DNA of 64,000 bases, from the NCBI RefSeq assembly GCF_003730295.1, contig NZ_QTSZ01000017.1:1-64000 (forward strand), written 5' to 3'. Position 1 is the first letter of the stretch; every line of letters starts with the position of its first letter. Shown piece by piece: positions 8,869-19,067 of this stretch. Below the pieces are notes generated by a model. The model worked only from the letters and a program-made list of their open reading frames with translations. It was not told the origin of the DNA and searched no databases. Both the position numbers and the translations under genes were made by a program. This stretch comes from Ornithinibacillus gellani (lineage in GTDB: Bacteria > Bacillota > Bacilli > Bacillales > Amphibacillaceae).

Positions 8869-10113
8869 CTAATTTTTTAAAAGAAAACCCATTTCCTGCA
8901 TCTTCTTCACTGTTTCCACAACAGCAATCTTCACATGCGCGTATGTTAATCCACCCTGAATAAATACCAAATACGGTTCCCTAATTGGTCCGTCTGCTGA
9001 TAATTCAATACTTGAGCCTTGAATGAACGTTCCAGCAGCCATAATTACCTCGTCTTCATAGCCAGGCATATCACTTGGGTATGGGGTGAAATGTGAATTA
9101 ACAGGAGAATATTCCTGAATAGCTTGGCAAAACGCAATCATTCTGTCTTTATCATGGAGCGCAACAGATTGTATTAAATCTGTCCGTTTTGCTTGATAAT
9201 GTGGCGAGGTTTCATAGCCGCAAAGCTCTAAAAATCTTGATGAGAATACTGCACCCTTTAACGCTTCTCCAACAATCATTGGTGCAAGGAAGAATCCTTG
9301 GTACATTTCCTGCAGTAAGCTAAAGGTGGCTCCCATCTCTTTGCCAAGCCCTGGTGCTGTTAAACGATTTGCACATTGTAAAATAAGCTCTTCACGGCCT
9401 GCGATGTATCCCCCAGCCCGAACGATTCCGCCACCTGGATTCTTAATTAGCGAACCAGCTATCACATCAGCACCAACATGTAACGGCTCCCTTTCCTCTA
9501 CAAACTCACCATAACAATTATCAACAAATACAATTAACTTTGGATCAATCGTTCGTATGTATTGAATCATATCTGCAATTGCTTCTATGGTAAAAGAAGG
9601 GCGATCATCGTAGCCTTTGGAACGCTGTATTCCAATCACCTTCGTATGTTCATTGATGGCTTTCCGAATCCCGTCATAATCAATTCCGCCATCAGGCTGT
9701 AGAGGGACTTCATTATAGTCTACTCCAAAATTTTTTAAAGAGCCGGTGTTATCTCCAGTTGTACCAATCACTTGCTCAAGCGTATCATAAGGTTTTCCAG
9801 TAATATAAAGTAATTCATCTCCTGGGCGTAGAAGTCCAAATAAAGCGGTAGATATGGCATGTGTTCCTGAGACAAGCTGTGGTCTTACTAATGCAGCTTC
9901 TCCACCAAATACATCTGCATACACTGCTTCTAAGGTATCTCTTCCCATATCATCATAGCCATATCCGCTCGTAGAATTAAAATGAGAATCGCTCACCCGA
10001 TTCTCTTTAAACGCATCCAGTACGCGTTTTTGATTTAATTCAACTCGTTTATTAATGTCATGGTGAATAGACATGCAATCTGCTTCTGCCTGTTGTATCA
10101 ATTGTTCAATCAT
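8869..10113 (-). CDS. ynbB: PLP-dependent enzyme of the YnbB / methionine gamma-lyase-like family
   Basis: About 414 residues, fold-type I pyridoxal-phosphate enzyme, often annotated as aluminium resistance protein or cystathionine beta-lyase family protein. The cofactor lysine lies in GIQRSKGYDDRPS, the Asp cofactor contact in VFVDNCYGEF, and the family block STSGYGYDDMGRDTLE near the N-terminus. The in vivo substrate is not established. ATG at 10113 is the most likely start (AAGGAG about twelve bases upstream); an upstream TTG would add 25 residues but has no site. It lies between hflX and glnA as in other Bacillaceae, minus glnR. Confidence 0.88.
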   Translation of the reverse strand: MIEQLIQQAEADCMSIHHDINKRVELNQKRVLDAFKENRVSDSHFNSTSGYGYDDMGRDTLEAVYADVFGGEAALVRPQLVSGTHAISTALFGLLRPGDELLYITGKPYDTLEQVIGTTGDNTGSLKNFGVDYNEVPLQPDGGIDYDGIRKAINEHTKVIGIQRSKGYDDRPSFTIEAIADMIQYIRTIDPKLIVFVDNCYGEFVEEREPLHVGADVIAGSLIKNPGGGIVRAGGYIAGREELILQCANRLTAPGLGKEMGATFSLLQEMYQGFFLAPMIVGEALKGAVFSSRFLELCGYETSPHYQAKRTDLIQSVALHDKDRMIAFCQAIQEYSPVNSHFTPYPSDMPGYEDEVIMAAGTFIQGSSIELSADGPIREPYLVFIQGGLTYAHVKIAVVETVKKMQEMGFLLKN

Positions 10114-10213
10114 TTTCTCTCTATACTCCTTTAAAATGGTGTGTCTGCTTTTAAATTCAGATCTACTAATACTGTCGAGGTATATCAAAGGTTACCATGT
10201 ACACCATCCTTAC

Positions 10214-11452
10214 TTAATCACGCTCTAGTACATGTCGCAATGGATGGTCTGTACGCATAAATCCTTTAACAGTATACACATTACCTGACTCATCATACTT
10301 TCTTTCTGTTGTAATTGTTTGCTGTTTAAGTTGTGTTAATAGCTTTCCTTCATCCGGATTAACGTGCACAATATAACGATCCCAATCTTCTATAAATACC
10401 GTTTCTAATGTTTGCAGTAATTGTTGTACATCTGCTGCATCTGTTGCATTTAACATCGCATATGGATGCTGCATCGGAATAAAATCTGCCGTCAATAAAT
10501 CCTTTTTATTGTATACCGTTAACATAGGAATCTGATCAGCATCTAGGTCCTGTAATAATTTAATAACCGTTTCTTGATGCTGAGTTGCATCAATATGAGA
10601 ACTATCCACAACATGTAAAATAAAATCTGCTTCTGCTACCTCTTCCAAGGTTGAACGGAATGCTGCAATTAGCGTTGTCGGGAGTTTTTGCAAAAAACCA
10701 ACCGTATCCGTAATCAATGTTTGAAAGCCTGAAGGTAATTGTATATTTCTTGTAAGCGGGTCTAATGTAGCAAATAATTGATTTTCTGCAAGCGACTCAC
10801 TATTCGTTAACTGATTAAATAATGTCGATTTTCCTGCGTTAGTATATCCAACAATCGCAATTTGGAATACATCATTCGTCTTCCGTCGTTTACGATATTG
10901 TTCTCGCTGTTGAACAATTGTTTTCAAGCGCCTGCGTATATCATAAATGCGATTTCGAATATGACGTTGATCCGTTTCCAGCTTCGTTTCTCCGGGTCCA
11001 CGTGTTCCAATTCCAGCACCTAGCCTGGAAAGCTCTGTACCTTTTCCCCTTAATCTAGGTAATACATATTCCAATTGGGCAAGCTCAACCTGCAATTTTC
11101 CTTCTTTGGTTCTCGCACGCTGTGCAAAAATATCAAGAATAAGCTGACTTCGGTCAATGACACGAACATCTAGACGATTTCCAAGGTTCCTTAACTGTCC
11201 CGCTGAGAGTTCATCATTGGAAATCACCAAATCAATTTCTTCTTCATCAACCACTTGCTTCATTTCTTGTATTTTCCCTTCACCTATATATAAAGCAGGA
11301 TGAATTCGAGTTCTATTTTGTGTAATCGTTTTAATTACTTCGCCACCTGCAGTTGTACCAAGTGATTCCAGCTCCGCTAATGAAGAATGAAATCGGTCGT
11401 CTTGTTCCATAGGCAGCTTTACTGCAATAATTATTATTTTTTCTTTTGCCAT
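10214..11452 (-). CDS. hflX: Ribosome-associated GTPase HflX
   Basis: About 412 residues. The N-terminal HflX domain ends in a coiled-coil region rich in Arg (RNRIYDIRRRLKTI), followed by the GTPase domain with P-loop GYTNAGKST, switch II DTVGFLQKLP, and NKKD for guanine recognition. HflX binds the 50S subunit and splits stalled or hibernating ribosomes. The start follows AAAGGATG with nine-base spacing; the longer open frame lacks a site. It lies upstream of ynbB, with spoVK 78 bases before it, possibly as one transcription unit. Confidence 0.95.
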   Translation of the reverse strand: MAKEKIIIIAVKLPMEQDDRFHSSLAELESLGTTAGGEVIKTITQNRTRIHPALYIGEGKIQEMKQVVDEEEIDLVISNDELSAGQLRNLGNRLDVRVIDRSQLILDIFAQRARTKEGKLQVELAQLEYVLPRLRGKGTELSRLGAGIGTRGPGETKLETDQRHIRNRIYDIRRRLKTIVQQREQYRKRRKTNDVFQIAIVGYTNAGKSTLFNQLTNSESLAENQLFATLDPLTRNIQLPSGFQTLITDTVGFLQKLPTTLIAAFRSTLEEVAEADFILHVVDSSHIDATQHQETVIKLLQDLDADQIPMLTVYNKKDLLTADFIPMQHPYAMLNATDAADVQQLLQTLETVFIEDWDRYIVHVNPDEGKLLTQLKQQTITTERKYDESGNVYTVKGFMRTDHPLRHVLERD

Positions 11453-11530
11453 TTGATAACATCCTTTAAAGTCATCTTGGTTGCGCTTGTTCACATCTAT
11501 CATAGCAAAGTATTGATAACGGTACAAAAC

Positions 11531-12448
11531 TCAAGTCACATCATATGGTTGAATATCCGGCGCACGCAGATAAAATAAGTCATCTGCAGTAAAGCTTCCA
11601 GATTGCATCAATCGAAATGCATGCTGCCGGATTGCTTGCTCCATTATATTTCGAATGTAGCGTCCATTTGAAAAATTCCAATCTTCTTCGGCAAGCTTTT
11701 CATTTAATAGATATTTTAGTTTCCATTCAGCGTCTGTTGTTAGCTGGTATTCTTTTTTCGCTGCCATTTGCCTTGCCATTTCCATTAATTGCGTCGTATT
11801 ATAATTTTCAAATTCTAAAATAAACGGAAATCGTGATTTTAATCCAGGGTTTAAAGCCAGAAACCGATCCATTTCAAGTGGATAACCAGCAAGAATAAGG
11901 ACAAAATCATGCTGATGATCCTCCATATGCTTGACTAGTGTATCCACAGCTTCCTTACCAAAGTCTTTATTCCCACCTCTTGCAAGGGAATACGCCTCAT
12001 CGATAAATAGGATTCCACCTAGGGCTTTTTGTATTAAAGCACGTGTTTTTTGAGCAGTCTGCCCAATATATTCCCCAACTAGATCAGCGCGTTCTGCTTC
12101 GATAAAATGTCCCTTGGATAGCAAATTACATTGATGATATAATTTGGCCAAACAACGGGCGACGGTTGTTTTCCCTGTGCCTGGATTCCCTTTAAATAAC
12201 ATGTGGAGAACCTGCTTACTCCCAGTCATACCTAATGCCCGTCTTTTCTCGTTTACCATAATGGTTGCATAGACCTCACGCATCGCCTGTTTCATGCGAT
12301 GTAAGCCGATAAAAGGAGCAAATGCCTCATCAATAACAGAAAAATGGTCATTGGTAGACACGGATTGTTGCTCCTGGGTTCCAGACTTTCGATCGCGCAA
12401 AATGATATTAATTTTACCATTTTTATGTTGGATTTTTTGCGTTTCCAT
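11531..12448 (-). CDS. spoVK: Stage V sporulation protein K (AAA+ ATPase)
   Basis: A 305-residue CbbX-like AAA+ ATPase needed for spore maturation in Bacillus. Walker A is GNPGTGKTT (about residues 88-96), Walker B is GGILFIDEAYSL, and the sensor/arginine-finger region LKSRFPFILEF follows. The start is ATG preceded by GGGGAG. It is placed between hfq and hflX as in relatives. A sporulation-specific promoter is expected; I did not find a convincing one in the 147 bases upstream. Confidence 0.94.
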   Translation of the reverse strand: METQKIQHKNGKINIILRDRKSGTQEQQSVSTNDHFSVIDEAFAPFIGLHRMKQAMREVYATIMVNEKRRALGMTGSKQVLHMLFKGNPGTGKTTVARCLAKLYHQCNLLSKGHFIEAERADLVGEYIGQTAQKTRALIQKALGGILFIDEAYSLARGGNKDFGKEAVDTLVKHMEDHQHDFVLILAGYPLEMDRFLALNPGLKSRFPFILEFENYNTTQLMEMARQMAAKKEYQLTTDAEWKLKYLLNEKLAEEDWNFSNGRYIRNIMEQAIRQHAFRLMQSGSFTADDLFYLRAPDIQPYDVT

Positions 12449-12538
12449 CTAGATCACTCCCCACTCACCACAGTATACGGAAACGATACAATAGTTGTGA
12501 CAAATGCCTATAGAGATGGGGAGCAAATGCCCCTTTTC

Positions 12539-12579
12539 ATAAAAATCACCCCATCACAGGTAAGTCCTGCAATGGGGTG
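12539..12579 (-). terminator. Terminator of hfq
   Basis: CACCCCAT...ATGGGGTG with a fifteen-base loop, followed on the minus strand by a GATTTTTAT tract. Confidence 0.8.
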
Positions 12580-12595
12580 CCGTCTTTCAGCGTTC

Positions 12596-12820
12596 TTATT
12601 CCTTATCCACTTTGACGTTTTTAACCGGAGCAAACGTAGAAATAGCATGTTTAAAGATTAATTGCTGTTTCCCATCGGTTTCCAATAGCACTGTAAAGTT
12701 ATCAAATGCTTTAATCACACCTCGTAGCTGGAATCCATTTGTTAGAAAGACAGTTACCGAGATATGATCTTTCCTTAACTGATTTAGATAGTGATCTTGA
12801 ATATTTACCGCTTGTGCCAA
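12596..12820 (-). CDS. hfq: RNA-binding protein Hfq
   Basis: 74 residues. The Sm1 motif spans [23 protein letters not shown] and Sm2 is the FKHAIST block, a variant of YKHAIS. Hfq forms a hexameric ring that binds sRNAs and A-rich mRNA. The likely start is TTG at 12820, seven bases after GGAGG, giving a protein that opens like other Firmicute Hfqs ([16 protein letters not shown]). It is immediately downstream of miaA, an arrangement conserved widely in bacteria. Confidence 0.95.
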   Translation of the reverse strand: MAQAVNIQDHYLNQLRKDHISVTVFLTNGFQLRGVIKAFDNFTVLLETDGKQQLIFKHAISTFAPVKNVKVDKE

Positions 12821-12875
12821 TTGTTTTCCTCCTCTTTTCTATCTGTTGTCATAAGGACTTGCTATATTAATATTT

Positions 12876-13811
12876 CTACCTTTCTTTTAAAAATCCTGCT
12901 AAATCATTAATTATTATTCTAAATTTTTCATTAATTGTTTCTGGTTCAACTGAATACCAGTTTATATCTAGTTTATTTTTAAACCAAGTGTACTGACGTT
13001 TGGCATATCTACGGGAATTTTGTTTCAACGTTTCAATCGCTTCCTCCATGCTGCATTGACCCTCTATATAAGGTATCAATTCCTTGTAGCCTATTGCTTG
13101 CATGGATTGACATTCCCCATAGCCTTCAGCCACCAATTGCCTTACCTCTGAAACCAGACCCTTCTCAATCATTTCATCGACACGATTATTAATGCGGTCA
13201 TATAGTAGCTGTCTTTCCATTTCCAAACCGACTAGCTGTACTTCAAATTGCAGTTCTTTCCTTTGATTCTTTTGAAGTTCTGTCATCGTTCCACCTGTCG
13301 CTTCATAGATTTCAAGTGCACGAACGACGCGTCGGTGGTTATTGGGGTGAATTTTTTTAGCTTGCTCTGGATCAACCTCTGTTAACCTTGTATACAGTGA
13401 CATAATGCCCTCGAGTTCTATTTGCCGCTCCAATTTAGCCGTTATTGCTTCATTTCTTTCCTGCTTCGAGAAATGATAATCATATAGTACAGCTTGAATG
13501 TACAAACCGCTGCCACCGACCAAAATGGGTAATTTTCCACGGCTCGTTATATCGGTAACACAACGCTTCACTTCACTTTGGAAAGCTGCTGCTGAATATG
13601 CTTCATCTGGATTTTTAATATCCAGTAAATGATGTGGAATGCCTTCCATTTCCTCCACAGAGATCTTGGCTGTTCCAATATCCATGTTTCGATATACCTG
13701 CATGGAATCGCCACTAATAATCTCACCATGGACACGTTTGGCCATTTCAATACTTAATTTTGTTTTTCCTACCGCAGTAGGTCCAACGATGACAACTAGT
13801 TTTTCTTTCAT
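12876..13811 (-). CDS. miaA: tRNA dimethylallyltransferase MiaA
   Basis: About 311 residues. It adds a dimethylallyl group to N6 of adenosine 37 in tRNAs reading UNN codons; the product is then methylthiolated by MiaB, also in this window. The P-loop is GPTAVGKTKLS, the DSMQVYRNMDIGTAK substrate loop follows, and the C-terminal RRYAKRQYTWF motif contacts tRNA. The start follows AAGGGG with seven-base spacing; eleven extra residues in the longer frame have no site. It forms the usual miaA-hfq pair. Confidence 0.96.
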   Translation of the reverse strand: MKEKLVVIVGPTAVGKTKLSIEMAKRVHGEIISGDSMQVYRNMDIGTAKISVEEMEGIPHHLLDIKNPDEAYSAAAFQSEVKRCVTDITSRGKLPILVGGSGLYIQAVLYDYHFSKQERNEAITAKLERQIELEGIMSLYTRLTEVDPEQAKKIHPNNHRRVVRALEIYEATGGTMTELQKNQRKELQFEVQLVGLEMERQLLYDRINNRVDEMIEKGLVSEVRQLVAEGYGECQSMQAIGYKELIPYIEGQCSMEEAIETLKQNSRRYAKRQYTWFKNKLDINWYSVEPETINEKFRIIINDLAGFLKER

Positions 13812-13858
13812 GTTGATTCCCCTTGTAACCACTTTCGAATCCATCCATATGCAATAAT

Positions 13859-14308
13859 TTATCTTTTGGTCTGATAAGCGTCAATCATCCAATTATACTT
13901 TTCAAACTGGCTGGTGAGACCAATTAGTAAATCCTTTGTCGGCTCATCCTGGGATTCATCTGCCAATCTCAACCCTTCATCCCGATTAGAGGCAATCATA
14001 TGGTTAAAATCATCTCTTAGCTGATTCATCATTTCATCGACGGTATCATCAGCAGTCGCTTCCGCTATCGTTGCTTCTTTTACAAACTTTGACATCGTTG
14101 CGTAAGGCTGACCGTTGATCATTAAAATACGTTCCGCAATTCGATCAAGGTCACTGGCTGTTTGCTCGTACATCTCTTCAAATTGTGCATGGAGCTGGAA
14201 AAATTGTGGCCCTTGCACATACCAATGATAACGATGCAGCTTTACATACAACACAAAATGATTCGAAAGTAGCTCATTTAAATAATTTATCAATGGTTGA
14301 TGTTTCAT
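13859..14308 (-). CDS. Dps/MrgA-like ferritin-family protein
   Basis: 149 residues, the usual Dps length. The ferroxidase-site residues expected at a two-fold dimer interface are present: His28 in RYHWYVQGP, His40 and Glu44 in LHAQFEEMY, then Asp53/Asp55 and Glu59 in ASDLDRIAER. Such proteins assemble as dodecamers that oxidise and store iron and protect DNA against hydrogen peroxide. Lying between mutL and miaA is not the standard Bacillus arrangement and fits a DNA-protection theme, although clustering alone proves nothing. AAGGGAAG upstream supports the ATG start. No PerR box was found, but I did not search exhaustively. Confidence 0.88.
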   Translation of the reverse strand: MKHQPLINYLNELLSNHFVLYVKLHRYHWYVQGPQFFQLHAQFEEMYEQTASDLDRIAERILMINGQPYATMSKFVKEATIAEATADDTVDEMMNQLRDDFNHMIASNRDEGLRLADESQDEPTKDLLIGLTSQFEKYNWMIDAYQTKR

Positions 14309-14381
14309 GATTATTTCTTCCCTTTCCTTAGCTAATCTATGACTAGGCTGTACGAAAGAGAATGAAATTATACCCTGCCGA

Positions 14382-16247
14382 CTACATTACTCGTTTAAAC
14401 ATCTTTTCTAATTCATAAGATGAAAAATGTACAATAATCGGACGTCCATGTGGACAAGTAAATGGATCTGTTGTTTCCCGCAAATCTGTTAATAATCGAA
14501 CCATATCTGCTTCATTTAAATGATGATTTGCTTTAATCGACCCTTTACAGGCCATCATAATTGCAGCGTCTTCACGAATCTTAGCGATATTTATTGTTCC
14601 TTTCTGGATGACCTGCTCAACCATCTCCCGAATGACTTCTTCTTCATAATGCTTGGGAAACCATCTTGGATGGGAAGTAACTCGGTACGTTTGTTCACCA
14701 AATGGCTCCAAATATAAACCGACCTTTTCCAGCTCTTCACGCGCATCTTCCATTAAGATCGTCTCTTGTTTGGTAAATTCAAATGTTAATGGGATCAATA
14801 GCTGTTGGGATTCATTAGCAGGTTTAGCAAGCTTGGCATAGAAAAATTCATATTTGATCCGCTCCTGTGCAGCATGCTGATCAATCATATACAAACCATT
14901 TTCATTTTGTGCCAAAATATATGTTCCATGTAATTGGCCGATTGGATACATGGTTGGAATCCTATCTTTATCTGTATGCTGTTCAGTCGCATATTCTGCA
15001 TGTTCAATTGCTGCAGGTGTATATGATGTTTCAGCAGCTGAGTCCAATCCCTTGACATCCGCTGGAATAGACCATTGCTCTCTTTCGTTTGCTTGAGGCA
15101 TTGGTTCATAGGCGCTTGCAGGAGCACGTTCAAACGCTTGCTCGCTAATCGTTGCATTGCCATATGCTGGCTGGGATTGTTGTCTATTCGGTGTGTCTAA
15201 TGGCATAGCATACTGTTCTGAAACTGGTTTAACTGTTGGCTTTTGTTCCATTTCCGGAATTAAAGTAGTTTGCCGAAACACATCTCGAATCGTACGCTCC
15301 ACTACATCCACCAGCTCTTTCTCCTTACTAAACCGTGCTTCCAGCTTCGTTGGATGTACGTTTACATCTACTAGAATAGGATCCATTTCTATGGACAATG
15401 CAACAATTGGATTTCTGCCGATTGGCAATAACGTATGATAAGCCCGTAAAATAGCATGAATAAGTGGCTGACTTCTTATGTATCTACCATTAATCATAGT
15501 AGATATATAGGATCTTGATGCCCTCGTTACCTCGGGCTTCGCTACATAACCTGTAATGGAGAAATCCAAGGTTTCTCCTTTTACAGGAAGCATTTTTTTA
15601 GCTGTCCCCATACCATAAATTTGGGCCAGCACCTGGAGTAAGTCATTTGAACCTGGAGTTTGGAATAAAGTTTTGCCTTGATGTACTGCCTCAAATCGAA
15701 TTTCAGGATGGGAGAGTGCTAAACGATTCAATAAATCTGTAATATGTCCAAGCTCTGTATGGATGGTTTTCATGTATTTTAAGCGTGCAGGTGTATTAAA
15801 AAATAAATCACGAACAATAATTTCCGTCCCTTGCCGTGCATCACTTTTTCCACGTTCGACTAATTTACCACCTTCCAGCTTTAAGCTAGTTCCAGCCCGA
15901 TCCCCTTCCGAAGTTTTAATTTCCAGCCGACTGACAGATGCGATACTTGCCAAAGCTTCACCACGAAAGCCTAAAGTTCTAACATGGAATAAATCTGTTT
16001 CTGTGCGTATTTTACTTGTTGCATGACGAAGAAAGGCTGTCTCCACATCTGCCTCACTCATACCCGTACCATTATCGGTTATTTTGATTTCCTGAAGTCC
16101 AGCCTCCAACAGTTCCAGTTTAATCCAAGTACTGTTCGCATCAATGCTATTCTCCATCAATTCCTTTACTACGGATGCTGGCCGTTCGACTACCTCACCA
16201 GCAGCGATTTTATTAGCAAGTGCATCAGGCATTTGTATGATTTTCAT
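14382..16247 (-). CDS. mutL: DNA mismatch repair protein MutL
   Basis: 621 residues. The N-terminal GHKL ATPase has [21 protein letters not shown], the DNGTGMSE motif and GFRGEAL. A low-complexity linker spans about residues 350-420. The C-terminal endonuclease domain has [20 protein letters not shown] and CPHGRP, the metal-binding signature of nicking MutL proteins in species without MutH. It is predicted to nick the nascent strand after recruitment by MutS and the sliding clamp. The gene lies 24 bases after mutS, so the two are co-transcribed. Confidence 0.97.
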   Translation of the reverse strand: MKIIQMPDALANKIAAGEVVERPASVVKELMENSIDANSTWIKLELLEAGLQEIKITDNGTGMSEADVETAFLRHATSKIRTETDLFHVRTLGFRGEALASIASVSRLEIKTSEGDRAGTSLKLEGGKLVERGKSDARQGTEIIVRDLFFNTPARLKYMKTIHTELGHITDLLNRLALSHPEIRFEAVHQGKTLFQTPGSNDLLQVLAQIYGMGTAKKMLPVKGETLDFSITGYVAKPEVTRASRSYISTMINGRYIRSQPLIHAILRAYHTLLPIGRNPIVALSIEMDPILVDVNVHPTKLEARFSKEKELVDVVERTIRDVFRQTTLIPEMEQKPTVKPVSEQYAMPLDTPNRQQSQPAYGNATISEQAFERAPASAYEPMPQANEREQWSIPADVKGLDSAAETSYTPAAIEHAEYATEQHTDKDRIPTMYPIGQLHGTYILAQNENGLYMIDQHAAQERIKYEFFYAKLAKPANESQQLLIPLTFEFTKQETILMEDAREELEKVGLYLEPFGEQTYRVTSHPRWFPKHYEEEVIREMVEQVIQKGTINIAKIREDAAIMMACKGSIKANHHLNEADMVRLLTDLRETTDPFTCPHGRPIIVHFSSYELEKMFKRVM

Positions 16248-16271
16248 GCAGACATCCCTTTCTTATTGCTA

Positions 16272-18845
16272 TTACGCCTTCGCCTGTTTTTGTAGCTTAT
16301 ACAATGCATTCATTGCTTCCAGTGGCGTCATTTCAAATAGGTTGAGTGTTTTTAATTCCTCTAACACTTTATGATCATGGGTTTGCAGCTTTTCCTTTTT
16401 GGATGATGCCTTTGTATCAACAAAGAAGGATAGTTGACCTGTTTCCATTTTTTCTTTCGTTGGTTGCGGACGATCCTGACCTTCTAATTGCTCTAAAATC
16501 GTTCTCGCTCTTTCAATCAATGGTTCCGGAAGCTCAGCAAGCTTTGCCACATGAATACCATAGCTTTCATCTGCTGCTCCCTCTTTTATTTGATGCAAGA
16601 ATACAACATTTCCTTCATACTCCTCTGCTCGCACATGAATATTTTTCAATCGTGGAAGCGAGTTTTCCAAGGCTGTCAATTCGTGGTAATGGGTAGAAAA
16701 TAATGTTTTTGCATGGATATTATTATGAATATATTCTACAATCGCTTGTGCCAGCGCCATCCCATCATATGTGCTTGTCCCACGTCCAATTTCATCCAAT
16801 AGGATTAAACTATTTTCAGTTGCATGTGATAAAGCGTGATTTGCCTCCAGCATTTCCACCATAAAGGTACTTTGTCCAGATACCAAATCATCTGCTGCAC
16901 CAATCCGGGTAAAAATTTGATCAAAAATGAACAACTCTGCCTCGTCACAAGGTACAAAACAGCCAATTTGTCCCATGATGGCCGTTAACGCGAGCTGACG
17001 CATATACGTACTTTTACCTGACATATTTGGTCCGGTAATCAGCAGGATATTCTTTTCTTTATCCAAAGCTACATCATTTGGTACGAATGAGCCGTCCTTC
17101 ATCACCTGTTCAATAACTGGATGCCGGCCATTATTGATCCGCAATTTCTGATCAACAAAAACAGGTCGTTTGTAATTATTTTTCTCACTTACAGTTGCAA
17201 GTGACTGCAATACATCCATATGACTGATTGTATCAGCAATCTCCTGCAACAATGGTATATGTTCTTTTATTTCTTCGCGAATTTCTGTAAAGAGCTTATA
17301 TTCCAGGTCGACACTTTTTTCCTGTGCCTCCAGAATTAATTGCTCTTTTTCCTTCAGTTCCGGTGTTACATAGCGCTCCGCATTTGTTAACGTTTGTTTC
17401 CGTTCATACCGACCTTCCGGCAACAAATGCAGATTAGCCTTTGTCACTTCAATATAGTATCCGAATACCCGATTATAACCAATTTTTAACGACCGAATAT
17501 TCGTAGCTTCTTTTTCTTTTTGCTCCAACTCACTAATCCATTGCTTGCCATTGCGAGCTGCATCTCGATATAAATCCAATTGTTCATGAAAGCCATCTTT
17601 AATAAGAGAACCTTCCTTAATTGAAATAGGCGGCTCTTCCACCAGACTGGAATCTAGCAGTTCTACCAGATGTTCTGGATACTTGAGCTGTCCAGCTAAT
17701 TCTGTTACTTGCTTTTGACCAAACTGCTGCAAAATAGATTGTAGTACTGGAATCTGCATTAAAGATTTTTTCAATTGCACCAGATCCCGGCCATTCACAT
17801 TCCCAAATGAAATTCTGCCTGCCAGTCGCTCCATATCATAAACTGATTTCAGTGCTTCTCTTAATGCATCTCGTTCCATGAATCCACTATAAAATGCATC
17901 TACTATATCCAGACGCTTTTCAATTTCTACTTTATTTAACAATGGCCGCTCCAGCCATTTTTTCAGCATTCTAGATCCCATCGCGGTTGCAGTCTGATCC
18001 AAGACCCACAATAGGCTGCCATGTTTCCCTTTTCGCAGTATGGTTTCTGTCAGCTCCAAATTGCGCTTAGAATACATATCTAGGGCAAGATGATTCTTTA
18101 ATTCTATAATCTCCGCTTTTTGCAAGTGATCTAGTGACCGCTTCTGTGTATGTTGTATGTAGTTTAATAGTCTGCTAAATGCCTTCATAAGCCGTTCATC
18201 ATTCAAATTTTCACATAAATAGCGATATTCGGCATTGAAATTTACTTCATCCTGATAGGAAAGGGTAACATGTAAACGATCTTTTAATTCTGTTTGTTTT
18301 TCCTCTGGAAGCTTAGATGAAATAACGATTTCTCGGATTGGTTGATTATACAACTCATGAATCACTGCATCCCAACCAATTACAATTGCTGCTTTATTTT
18401 CACCTGTGGATAAATCATTATAAACGATTGCATGGGACCCATCTTGAAAGTGAGAAAGGCTGGCAATGTAATTATTATCCTGTTCGTTCAACATATTACT
18501 TTCCATAACAGTACCTGGCGTAATCAACTGCACAACTTCCCGTTTCACAACACCCTTGGCCAGTTTTGGATCTTCCACCTGTTCACAAATAGCTACTTTA
18601 TAGCCCTTATCTACTAAATTTTTTATATAGCCTGATGCGGAGTGGTGTGGGACCCCACACATCGGTATCGGTTCCTTCTGGCCTGAATCCCTTTTAGTTA
18701 AAGTGATTTCCAGTTCTCTTGCAGCCTTCACTGCATCTTCATAAAACATTTCATAAAAATCACCTAAACGAAAGAAAAGAAAGGCATCTTTATGCTCTGC
18801 TTTTATCTTTAAATATTGCTTCATCATTGGTGTTTGATTTGACAT
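16272..18845 (-). CDS. mutS: DNA mismatch repair protein MutS
   Basis: 857 residues. The N-terminal mismatch-binding domain contains the Phe-x-Glu motif in FRLGDFYEMF, followed by connector, lever and clamp domains, and the C-terminal ATPase with GPNMSGKSTYMRQ (P-loop), ILLDEIGRGTSTYDG (Walker B) and FSTHYHEL. MutS recognises mismatches and small loops and recruits MutL. ATG at 18845 follows GGAGG with seven-base spacing; the longer open frame has none. It is the first gene of the mutS-mutL unit, with cotE upstream behind its own terminator. Confidence 0.97.
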   Translation of the reverse strand: MSNQTPMMKQYLKIKAEHKDAFLFFRLGDFYEMFYEDAVKAARELEITLTKRDSGQKEPIPMCGVPHHSASGYIKNLVDKGYKVAICEQVEDPKLAKGVVKREVVQLITPGTVMESNMLNEQDNNYIASLSHFQDGSHAIVYNDLSTGENKAAIVIGWDAVIHELYNQPIREIVISSKLPEEKQTELKDRLHVTLSYQDEVNFNAEYRYLCENLNDERLMKAFSRLLNYIQHTQKRSLDHLQKAEIIELKNHLALDMYSKRNLELTETILRKGKHGSLLWVLDQTATAMGSRMLKKWLERPLLNKVEIEKRLDIVDAFYSGFMERDALREALKSVYDMERLAGRISFGNVNGRDLVQLKKSLMQIPVLQSILQQFGQKQVTELAGQLKYPEHLVELLDSSLVEEPPISIKEGSLIKDGFHEQLDLYRDAARNGKQWISELEQKEKEATNIRSLKIGYNRVFGYYIEVTKANLHLLPEGRYERKQTLTNAERYVTPELKEKEQLILEAQEKSVDLEYKLFTEIREEIKEHIPLLQEIADTISHMDVLQSLATVSEKNNYKRPVFVDQKLRINNGRHPVIEQVMKDGSFVPNDVALDKEKNILLITGPNMSGKSTYMRQLALTAIMGQIGCFVPCDEAELFIFDQIFTRIGAADDLVSGQSTFMVEMLEANHALSHATENSLILLDEIGRGTSTYDGMALAQAIVEYIHNNIHAKTLFSTHYHELTALENSLPRLKNIHVRAEEYEGNVVFLHQIKEGAADESYGIHVAKLAELPEPLIERARTILEQLEGQDRPQPTKEKMETGQLSFFVDTKASSKKEKLQTHDHKVLEELKTLNLFEMTPLEAMNALYKLQKQAKA

Positions 18846-19029
18846 CCTATATCCTCCAGAACCAGCATATTCTTTTGTAAGTATAGCATAAAGCATACGC
18901 TATCGCGACTAGGTAAACTACGATTCAGCATGGATAAATAAAAACCCGGTGCCTTGTCCCCTTTCACCTTTTACTTGGTATTGCCTATGGTGTTTCGCCG
19001 TGACCAGTCAATATCAATCGACATAAAAT

Positions 19030-19063
19030 AAATAACCCGCAGGAGAACGAATCTCCCGCAGGT
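19030..19063 (-). terminator. Terminator of cotE
   Basis: Minus-strand ACCTGCGGGAGA pairs with TCTCCTGCGGGT through several G-U pairs and is followed by a T-rich run. It lies just after the cotE stop codon. Confidence 0.65.
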
Positions 19064-19067
19064 ACAA

